Positions 1 to 4,261 of a stretch of DNA of 6,504 bases are shown piece after piece. The notes below the pieces were generated by a model that worked only from the letters and a program-made list of their open reading frames with translations, was not told where the DNA came from and made no database searches. How positions within the stretch are numbered: position 1 is the first letter of the stretch; each line of letters starts with the position of its first letter. The stretch spans positions 1 to 6,504 of the forward strand of contig DUHN01000071.1 in the NCBI GenBank assembly GCA_013330825.1, in the 5' to 3' direction. The position numbers were made by a program, and so were the translations under genes. The stretch comes from Candidatus Woesearchaeota archaeon (lineage in GTDB: Archaea > Nanobdellota > Nanobdellia > Woesearchaeales > GW2011-AR4).

Positions 1-10
1 GGGAAATGCC

Positions 11-655
11 ATGAACACCCAAAAGTCGATGCTCACCAAGTTCTGGACAGAGAGATTCCTCTTCACCCCCGCGGAGCTTGACGCCTTCACAAGCGTCAAC
101 AGGGAGGATTTCGTGCTTGAGGTGACGCGGGGATCGGCGTATGATGACATGCCCCTGCCCATCCTGAGGGGGAAGACCATCTCCCAGCCCACGACGGTCA
201 TGCTCATGACCCACGCGCTTGAGCTGGAGGAAGGGGATAAAGTCTTCGAGGTGGGCGCCGGCTCCGGCTACCAGAGCGCGATCATCGCGAAGATCGTGGG
301 GCCGAAGGGCAAGGTCGTCACCACCGAGGTCATCCCCGAGCTGGTGCAGTTCGCGAAGGCCAATCTCAAGAAAGCGGGCATCTCCAACGCCCAGGTGCAC
401 GAGGCGGACGGCTCGCGCGGGTGGGAGAAAGACGCGCCCTATGACAAGATAGTCATCACGGCTGCGTGCAGGGAGTTTCCCAAGCCATTGATTGGGCAAT
501 TGAAGCCGGAAGGCATCATCGTCGGCCCCGTGGGCGATGCGCGCGAGCAGGAGATGGTGAAAGGCGTCAAGCGGAAGGACGGCACCCTCGCGTACGAGTT
601 CCTCGGCCAGTTCCTCTTCTCGCCGATGGTCGGGAAGTGGGGATTTGAGGATTAG
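11..655 (+). CDS. pcm: Protein-L-isoaspartate O-methyltransferase
   Basis: Cytosolic SAM-dependent repair enzyme that methylates L-isoaspartyl residues in aged proteins so that they can revert to aspartate. The 214-aa length is normal for the family. Visible motifs: TISQP at residues 56-60, the conserved PCMT active-site loop before the methyltransferase fold; the SAM-binding motif I, VFEVGAGSGYQSA, at residues 78-90; an acidic ribose-binding Glu (E106) in TTEVIPEL; and the post-II strand APYDKIVITAA followed by LKPEGIIVGPVG (about 142-174). The ATG at 11 is taken as the start; M7 at position 29 is an alternative. Only 10 bases precede it, so promoter and ribosome site cannot be judged. An ATG at 6 stops after two codons. 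The gene converges on the 661-1218 gene with 5 bases between the two stop codons, so it is not in an operon with anything visible downstream. Confidence 0.95.
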   Translation: MNTQKSMLTKFWTERFLFTPAELDAFTSVNREDFVLEVTRGSAYDDMPLPILRGKTISQPTTVMLMTHALELEEGDKVFEVGAGSGYQSAIIAKIVGPKGKVVTTEVIPELVQFAKANLKKAGISNAQVHEADGSRGWEKDAPYDKIVITAACREFPKPLIGQLKPEGIIVGPVGDAREQEMVKGVKRKDGTLAYEFLGQFLFSPMVGKWGFED

Positions 656-660
656 GCTCC

Positions 661-1218
661 TTATTTCATGCTCTTTTGTTCTGCCTTGTATGCATCCTTC
701 AGTTGGGAAAGGAGCGTGAGGGCTACCGGCTCTGTGTACACGGAATAGCCAAGCGTCCTGGGGCCATACCTCATCGAATGGTCGATTATCTTCCATATTC
801 CGCATGGCACGAACGGTTCAAGCTCTTCATAAGGGGAATGGTTTCGTATGGAATCCAGCGCACCCCATCTCTGGTGCGCGAGGTCATAGCCCCACCTCAC
901 CGCGTTCTCCTGGAGCGGAGTAAGGCCGGAAAGGCTTTGATCAAACACCCTATAGAGGCCGCTGCTTCTCTGTCGCTTCCCATAGGCGGCAATCGCGTCC
1001 TCGAAGCCCAGGGCGCTCCCGCTGATGGCATCAAGCGTTCTCCCCCGCGCCGCAACGGATGACCAGGCCGCAGAAATCCTTTCCCAGGCAATCTTCCGCC
1101 TGATTTTTTCCGTAACCTGCCCCCATCCTCTCTTGATGACTGCCGTTATCTCATCAGCCCCGTCATATGCCTGCGGAGCTGCGGCTGCGGATTCAAGAAA
1201 CTGGGGGTGTTTTCCCAT
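661..1218 (-). CDS. Uncharacterised 185-aa helical protein, probably leaderless
   Basis: I do not recognise this protein. It is soluble (no signal peptide or membrane segment), basic and apparently mostly helical. An Ala-rich N-terminus is followed by a Trp/Arg/Lys-rich stretch (residues 29-52) and a central segment LTPLQENAVRWGYDLAHQRW (99-118), the most motif-like part. There is a single Cys (C139), so it is unlikely to be a redox or zinc protein. Its reality is supported by an uninterrupted 185-codon frame with natural protein composition, and by a TATA box TTTATAAT (minus strand, 1241-1248) centred about 26 nt upstream of the ATG at 1218. That spacing puts the transcription start on or beside the start codon, giving a leaderless mRNA; no good Shine-Dalgarno sequence is seen. 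It is convergent with pcm and divergent from the tRNA, so its context gives no functional hint. Confidence 0.75.
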   Translation of the reverse strand: MGKHPQFLESAAAAPQAYDGADEITAVIKRGWGQVTEKIRRKIAWERISAAWSSVAARGRTLDAISGSALGFEDAIAAYGKRQRSSGLYRVFDQSLSGLTPLQENAVRWGYDLAHQRWGALDSIRNHSPYEELEPFVPCGIWKIIDHSMRYGPRTLGYSVYTEPVALTLLSQLKDAYKAEQKSMK

Positions 1219-1240
1219 ACCACTCAGGAGTGATTATTCA

Positions 1241-1248
1241 ATTATAAA
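1241..1248 (-). promoter_or_regulatory. TATA box of the 661-1218 gene
   Basis: TTTATAAT on the minus strand. Its centre lies about 26 nt from the A of the ATG at 1218, the usual archaeal TATA-to-start distance, which predicts a leaderless transcript. Confidence 0.7.
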
Positions 1249-1307
1249 CATTATGGAAAACCGAACGGAAAAAGTTGAGGAAATGGGGGGCGCGGCACTG
1301 CATAATC

Positions 1308-1315
1308 TTTATAAA
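1308..1315 (+). promoter_or_regulatory. TATA box of tRNA-Tyr
   Basis: TTTATAAA on the plus strand, centred about 28 nt upstream of the mature tRNA 5' end at 1340. Transcription should therefore begin at or just before the tRNA. With the box at 1241-1248 it makes the 1219-1339 gap a divergent promoter region; I see no gene in that gap. Confidence 0.75.
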
Positions 1316-1339
1316 CAAACCTCCTTCCCTCGGAACCAG

Positions 1340-1460
1340 CCCCGTCTAGCTCAACGGTAGAGCGCACGGCTGTAGATGTCATGCAGAGTTGCCGCGTGGC
1401 TGAGATGACGCATGACCAGCTGTGCCCGTGAGGTTGCTGGTTCAAATCCGGCGGCGGGGA
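1340..1460 (+). tRNA. tRNA-Tyr (GTA) with a 49-nt intron
   Basis: All arms fold by eye. The acceptor stem is CCCCGTC (1340-1346) with GGCGGGG (1453-1459), one G-U pair. The D stem is GCTC (1349-1352) with GAGC (1360-1363). The anticodon stem is CACGG (1365-1369) with CCGTG (1426-1430). The variable loop is AGGTT, and the T stem is GCTGG (1436-1440) with CCGGC (1448-1452) around TTCAAAT. The anticodon GTA is at 1372-1374. Discriminator A1460 and the C1-G72 pair are the archaeal tyrosine identity elements. CCA is not encoded. An intron of 49 nt interrupts the anticodon loop after G37. The exact cut is ambiguous by one base (1376-1424 or 1375-1423) because G occurs at both ends; the spliced product is the same 72-nt tRNA. 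Confidence 0.95.
1376..1424 (+). other. tRNA-Tyr intron (archaeal, endonuclease-spliced)
   Basis: Lies at the canonical 37/38 position of the anticodon loop. A perfect 7-bp inner helix, GTCATGC (1378-1384) with GCATGAC (1410-1416), runs straight into CAGC (1417-1420), which can pair with GCTG of the exon (1369-1372). This gives a bulge-helix-bulge-like structure whose bulges (about 5 and 6 nt) are larger than the strict 3-nt form, i.e. a relaxed motif. A small GCC/GGC hairpin (1391-1393/1398-1400) sits in the apical loop. Confidence 0.85.
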
Positions 1461-1464
1461 TTAA

Positions 1465-1500
1465 GGGGCGGGACGCTCGCCCGCTTCTTTTATTATTTTC
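1465..1500 (+). terminator. Hairpin plus T-rich tract after tRNA-Tyr
   Basis: GCGGG (1468-1472) pairs with CCCGC (1480-1484) around a 7-nt loop, extendable to 8 bp with G-U pairs. It is followed by CTTCTTTTATTATTTTC, consistent with archaeal oligo-T termination of the tRNA transcript. The T-rich tract overlaps the end of the convergent gene, which stops at 1493. Read on the minus strand the hairpin has no T run after it. Confidence 0.5.
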
Positions 1501-2269
1501 TCAGGGAAAAAGGTCCCGGTGAAAAAGAAATCGCCTGCTCGCAGGGCAGGGTGAAGTATACCGCTGAGGCGTCAAATCCCGCGAGGGCGCCCGCAGGCGT
1601 GAGCTTGCTCCCGGCGTCAACAACCTTCGCGTAATACGCCAGTTCGATGGAATGCGGCAGCGTGAATGGGATGAAATTATTCCGGGAATCCGCCACTGAT
1701 TTTATGCCGAGGGAATGCCATTGGGTGGCAGGCGTGAGGACCTTGTCCGTGGCGGCAAGCACCTCGACCGTTTCCGGCCTGTTGTTGCTGGTGGGTGGCT
1801 CATGGACGTAGATGTCGGCTGCTCCCGTGCCGTATTTCCCATCCTCATTCCGGCGGAAGCACACCACCTTTTTAAGATTGGCCCTTCCCATGGTGTAGGC
1901 GACGATCACATGCCCGAACGTGCCGAGGGACAGCGCCTTGTCCAGCGCCCCTTTCGGCCCGCCAAGTATTTTGTTTTGGTAAGCAGCCGGATTTTTCAAC
2001 ACATCAACAGGCAGGCCATGGCCAGGGGCAAATTCAACAGCATAATCCGCGAGCACTCCTGTCGGCTTCCAGCCCTTAGCAGGGGAATATAACTGAGGTT
2101 CTGAAAAAGGCCTCGGTGTCTGCATAGGGACGTGCCCCCGATTGTCCACTCCCTGAGAAATCCCCGGCGGCGGGTATCCTCCCACAGCACATGCCACTGC
2201 GGCAGAAGCAACGATTGCCCTGAGTGTTTTTCCCAACAGGATCCCTGCTCTTGGCTTTTGCAAGCCCAT
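1493..2269 (-). CDS. Predicted secreted beta-rich surface protein
   Basis: A 258-aa exported protein of unknown specific role. The ATG at 2267-2269 is chosen because it opens a signal peptide: basic residues up to R17, then a hydrophobic stretch IVASAAVACAVGG at 19-31, then a Pro/Gly-rich linker. A possible lipobox (AVAC, C27) is non-canonical. The mature part resembles a beta-sandwich domain of surface and PEP-CTERM-type proteins: EFAPGHGLP (79-87), ILGGP then SLGTFGHVIVAY (101-125), GAADIYVHEP (149-158), ETVEVLAATD (166-175), W184, and AYYAKVVDAG...GFDASAV (211-237). This matches the pattern pG...lG.P...sLG.gG...f...DI.V.E...W..lG...a.Y.kv.D...G.D..AV. The frame is open upstream to an ATG at 2365 inside alaX, but those 32 residues look unlike a signal peptide. 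A weak TATA-like CTTTAGAGG lies about 30 nt upstream. It lies 76 nt downstream of alaX, on the same strand. Confidence 0.75.
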   Translation of the reverse strand: MGLQKPRAGILLGKTLRAIVASAAVACAVGGYPPPGISQGVDNRGHVPMQTPRPFSEPQLYSPAKGWKPTGVLADYAVEFAPGHGLPVDVLKNPAAYQNKILGGPKGALDKALSLGTFGHVIVAYTMGRANLKKVVCFRRNEDGKYGTGAADIYVHEPPTSNNRPETVEVLAATDKVLTPATQWHSLGIKSVADSRNNFIPFTLPHSIELAYYAKVVDAGSKLTPAGALAGFDASAVYFTLPCEQAISFSPGPFSLRK

Positions 2270-2345
2270 TTTTATAGTTATGCTTTTTATTAGTCCTCTA
2301 AAGGGGTGACATCTTCTGGCGCAGCATACAGAGGCACCCAAGAAT

Positions 2346-3056
2346 TCACCGCATGATACATGCATAATACATCCTTCTGTTGTCCTTCCCCTTGTTCTCC
2401 ATCTTCAGCAGCTCAATGGTGCCGATCTCCTTCAATGACTTCACGTGCGTGCCGCCGTCCGCCTGCGTGTCCACCCCCTCGATGGAGACGATGCGCAGCT
2501 CCTGCACGCTCGGCGGCAATGCTCCGGCCAGCTTCACCATGCCCGGCATCTTGAGGGCCTCGTCGCGCAGCATGAACGATACGGAGACGGGCAGGTCCTT
2601 CCGGATCAGCTCGTTGGCCACGGCGACATACTCCCTGAATTTCTCCTGGTCGAACTGCTCAAGGGAGAAGTCAATCCTGCTCTTCCCGACATCCAGCTGG
2701 TTTCCCGTGATGAGCGCGCCCGTCTTGGTGTGGATGATGGCCGCCAGCAGGTGCGCTGCCGTATGCATCCTCATCAGCGCATAGCGCCTCTCCCAGTTTA
2801 TTTTTCCCAGCACCCTGTCCCCAGCTTTCAATCCCGGGTTGGGCGTCTCATGGCAGGCTATGCCATTGATTTTATTGACAGAGACGATGGGGTATTCCCC
2901 AGTATTGCACAGCAAAACACCCGTATCACTGGGCTGGCCCCCACCCTGCGGATAGAACGCGCTCCGGTCCAGCACGACATATCTGCCATCGGCGACAGAC
3001 GCCACCGTTGCCTCAAATTCCCTGCAATAAGAATCCGTCATGTACAATGCATCCAT
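2346..3056 (-). CDS. alaX: AlaX-M type alanyl-tRNA editing hydrolase
   Basis: Free-standing homologue of the alanyl-tRNA synthetase editing domain. It hydrolyses mischarged tRNA-Ala (Ser-tRNA-Ala in characterised AlaX-M proteins) in the cytosol. The 236-aa protein has the N-terminal glycine-rich motif RSAFYPQGGGQPSDTG (31-46), which marks the medium/long AlaX forms, then the zinc-site motif HTAAH (H98, H102) and the C-terminal motif DGGTHV (200-205) followed by KEIG. H204 is the third expected ligand. The position often occupied by Cys in the AlaRS CxxxH motif is D200 here. The ATG at 3056 is preferred: the N-terminus MDALYMTDSY fits the family and GGTGG (3062-3066) stands 5 nt upstream as a ribosome site. 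An in-frame GTG at 3065 would add three residues and, given the TATA box at 3089-3096, could be a leaderless start. Divergent from the thiol-redox cluster. Confidence 0.93.
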   Translation of the reverse strand: MDALYMTDSYCREFEATVASVADGRYVVLDRSAFYPQGGGQPSDTGVLLCNTGEYPIVSVNKINGIACHETPNPGLKAGDRVLGKINWERRYALMRMHTAAHLLAAIIHTKTGALITGNQLDVGKSRIDFSLEQFDQEKFREYVAVANELIRKDLPVSVSFMLRDEALKMPGMVKLAGALPPSVQELRIVSIEGVDTQADGGTHVKSLKEIGTIELLKMENKGKDNRRMYYACIMR

Positions 3057-3088
3057 TGAGACCACCGTTCAACAGGGCGTAGGAATCC

Positions 3089-3096
3089 CTATAAAA
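3089..3096 (-). promoter_or_regulatory. TATA box of alaX
   Basis: TTTTATAG on the minus strand predicts transcription starting near 3067. That gives about a 10-nt leader, carrying GGTGG, before the ATG at 3056. Confidence 0.5.
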
Positions 3097-3100
3097 TAAT

Positions 3101-3118
3101 TATGGAGAAATTTCCATA
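3101..3118. repeat. Inverted repeat TATGGA-N6-TCCATA
   Basis: TATGGA (3101-3106) and TCCATA (3113-3118) are perfect inverted arms with 6 nt between; one further inner A-T pair (3108/3111) also matches. It lies just upstream of the alaX TATA box and just upstream of the plus-strand TATA at 3125, so a regulator bound here could affect either direction. Short palindromes also occur by chance in AT-rich spacers. Confidence 0.4.
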
Positions 3119-3124
3119 GAAACC

Positions 3125-3132
3125 TTTATATA
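3125..3132 (+). promoter_or_regulatory. Distal TATA box upstream of the thiol-redox cluster
   Basis: TTTATATA on the plus strand predicts a start near 3155, giving a transcript with about 80 nt before the ATG at 3237. The reverse strand also reads as a TATA element (TATATAAA), so it could alternatively serve alaX with a start near 3103. Confidence 0.45.
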
Positions 3133-3141
3133 CACAAACCT

Positions 3142-3156
3142 TTACAACATTTGTAA
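3142..3156. promoter_or_regulatory. Candidate operator TTACAA-CAT-TTGTAA
   Basis: Perfect 6-bp inverted arms (3142-3147 and 3151-3156) with a 3-nt centre. It lies between the TATA box at 3125-3132 and its predicted start near 3155. A homodimeric repressor bound here would block initiation. The regulator is not encoded in this window. Confidence 0.45.
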
Positions 3157-3169
3157 GAGTAATGCGCTC

Positions 3170-3193
3170 CGACGGCAGCACACCATGCCGTTG
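3170..3193 (+). repeat. Leader hairpin, 8 bp
   Basis: CGACGGCA (3170-3177) pairs with TGCCGTTG (3186-3193) around an 8-nt loop, with one G-U pair. It would be present only in RNA started from the distal promoter. No T tract follows, so it is not a classical terminator. Confidence 0.4.
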
Positions 3194-3206
3194 CCGGGGC
3201 GCAATA

Positions 3207-3214
3207 TTTATAAT
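3207..3214 (+). promoter_or_regulatory. Proximal TATA box of the thiol-redox cluster
   Basis: TTTATAAT, identical to the box of the 661-1218 gene, and likewise centred about 26 nt upstream of its ATG (3237). This predicts a leaderless mRNA for the first gene and supports choosing 3237 as the start. Confidence 0.7.
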
Positions 3215-3236
3215 CGACCGCCGTGGGGCACCGCAG

Positions 3237-3956
3237 ATGGAAGAAAAGACTACAACGACCATTCTCGTCTCATTGCTCGTCCTCTCCGCGCTCCTTATTG
3301 CGTTCAACCAGTACCAGGTGAGCGCGCTCACCGGCATGGTGGATTCCGCGTCCGGCGGCGTCTCCAAGGGGAGGATATCCTTCGGCGGCGGAGGCACGGC
3401 CAGCCTCGACAAGGCGGACACGAGCCAGATCACCTCGACCGCGATGGCCATCAAGACGCTCTTCCCGGAACTGAGCCAGATCACGGACGAGAATGACGCC
3501 ATCGCCATCATGATCCCCACGGGGACGCCGGAATACAGCGAGGCGCTGGGCGGCATCACCTTCGATGATCCCGTGGTCTCGATGGAATATCTCTCGAAAT
3601 GGTACTATTCCCTCAAAGAGGAAGTCAAGCAGCAGCATCCGGACGTCTGGCAGCGCTACCTCGGCCTGGCAGCGAGACCAACCGGAATCAGCTGCGAGTA
3701 CTGCTGCGGCGTCGGCCCGCAGGGCATCACCTCTGACGGGGAGCTGCGCTGCGGTTGCGCGCACAACCCTGCCGCCCAGGCAATCGCCCTCGGGCTCATG
3801 CTCAACACGGACTACAGCGATGCAGAAGTCCTGCGCGAAGTGATGAGGTGGAAGACTATATTCTTCCCCAAGAACATGGTGGCCCTGGCGATGGACGTCG
3901 CGGGCAAGGACGCGTCCCAGCTGCAGAGCCTGCCGGGAATGGTCGGAGGATGCTAA
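3237..3956 (+). CDS. Membrane-anchored CxxCC/CxC protein with a C-terminal MVGGC tail
   Basis: A 239-aa protein of unknown function. One N-terminal membrane anchor (about residues 9-23) is followed by a Gly-rich linker (39-53) and a globular domain, probably outside the cell. All six cysteines lie in the C-terminal third: C153, C156 and C157 in CEYCCG, C172 and C174 in CGCAH, and C239 as the last residue. The segment after CGCAH (AAQAIALGLML...YSDAEVL...WKTIFFPK) is helical and, with the CxC motif, recalls PCYCGC-type proteins and a family I remember from DPANN archaea; this is a resemblance only. The cluster could bind a metal or form disulfides. The protein ends SLPGMVGGC, nearly the same as the next protein. 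The ATG at 3237 is chosen because the TATA box is 26 nt upstream and it opens directly into the anchor; an in-frame ATG at 3162 would prepend 25 unlikely residues. The next gene starts 1 nt after its stop. Confidence 0.85.
   Translation: MEEKTTTTILVSLLVLSALLIAFNQYQVSALTGMVDSASGGVSKGRISFGGGGTASLDKADTSQITSTAMAIKTLFPELSQITDENDAIAIMIPTGTPEYSEALGGITFDDPVVSMEYLSKWYYSLKEEVKQQHPDVWQRYLGLAARPTGISCEYCCGVGPQGITSDGELRCGCAHNPAAQAIALGLMLNTDYSDAEVLREVMRWKTIFFPKNMVALAMDVAGKDASQLQSLPGMVGGC
3945..3952 (+). promoter_or_regulatory. Shine-Dalgarno site for the 3958 gene, inside the GGC-tail codons
   Basis: GGAGGATG, formed by the GGA GGA TG(C) codons of the terminal Gly-Gly-Cys, with its GGAGG core 8 nt before the ATG at 3958. 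The same bases encode the upstream protein's tail and provide the downstream ribosome site. Confidence 0.7.
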
Positions 3957-3957
3957 C

Positions 3958-4257
3958 ATGGAAAAACACGAGCATGAACATACTGAACATAAAAAAGAGC
4001 ATGAGCATGCGGGAAGCGCTTCCCCGGCCAAGACGATGGACACCAAGACCATCGTCATGCTGGTGATGGTCGGGCTTCTCGTGCTGGTGTCGGCGGTGCA
4101 GGCCGTCGAGCTGATGGGCCTGAAAGACAAGCTGAGCGACGACTCCCTCAAGGTCTCGGGCGCAAGCGCGAAGGCAACCGTCGGCGCATCGTCCGGAGCG
4201 GGCAATTCGCTCTCTCAGAACATCAACAGCCTCCCGTCGATGGTAGGCGGCTGCTAG
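3958..4257 (+). CDS. Small His/Glu-rich single-pass membrane protein with a C-terminal MVGGC tail
   Basis: A 99-aa protein I cannot assign to a named family. Residues 1-19 are a charged stretch with six histidines (H4, H6, H8, H11, H15, H17) alternating with Glu and Lys, typical of low-specificity metal binding (Zn, Ni, Cu). Residues 31-50 form one hydrophobic membrane helix, followed by a short charged segment (LKDKLSDD), a Ser/Ala/Gly-rich flexible linker (67-84) and the ending SLPSMVGGC. The only cysteine is the last residue, C99. With the N-terminus inside, the His stretch is cytosolic and the tail lies outside; the opposite topology cannot be excluded. It sits 1 nt after the previous gene and 4 nt before the triple-thioredoxin gene, so it is almost certainly co-translated with both. 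A single flexible tether carrying one terminal thiol suggests a carrier or substrate for the thioredoxin domains (inference). Confidence 0.85.
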   Translation: MEKHEHEHTEHKKEHEHAGSASPAKTMDTKTIVMLVMVGLLVLVSAVQAVELMGLKDKLSDDSLKVSGASAKATVGASSGAGNSLSQNINSLPSMVGGC

Positions 4258-4261
4258 CACC

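Noticed and set aside
1376..1424. Possible box C/D guide RNA inside the tRNA intron (CTGA at 1400-1403, GAGATGA at 1402-1408)
   Set aside because: The boxes are degenerate and overlapping, 49 nt leaves no room for both guide segments, and the bases are better explained by the splicing helix.
1340..1460. tRNA-Tyr as an integration (att) site for a mobile element
   Set aside because: No integrase, no repeat of the tRNA 3' end and no transposase are visible in the window.
2189..2191. Lipoprotein attachment site at C27 of the secreted protein
   Set aside because: AVAC lacks the expected Leu/Val/Ile at -3, so a lipobox cannot be supported.
2270..2365. In-frame ATG at 2365 that would add 32 residues to the secreted protein and overlap alaX by 20 nt
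   Set aside because: The extra residues are Cys-rich and polar and would place the signal peptide internally. Overlap-coupled translation remains possible but is less likely.
3162..3236. In-frame ATG at 3162 that would add 25 residues to the CxxCC protein
   Set aside because: The extension is Arg/Pro/Cys-rich, spans the proximal TATA box and a hairpin, and would bury the membrane anchor; the TATA box 26 nt before 3237 favours the later start.
3270..4205. Long open frame on the minus strand opposite the thiol cluster
   Set aside because: Arg/Asp/His-heavy low-complexity translation typical of the antisense of GC-rich genes; it lies opposite two convincing genes.
3928..4254. The GG-C ends as ubiquitin-like modifier precursors
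   Set aside because: Both proteins are membrane-anchored without a beta-grasp domain, and no E1-like or protease gene is nearby; the redox context explains the Cys better.
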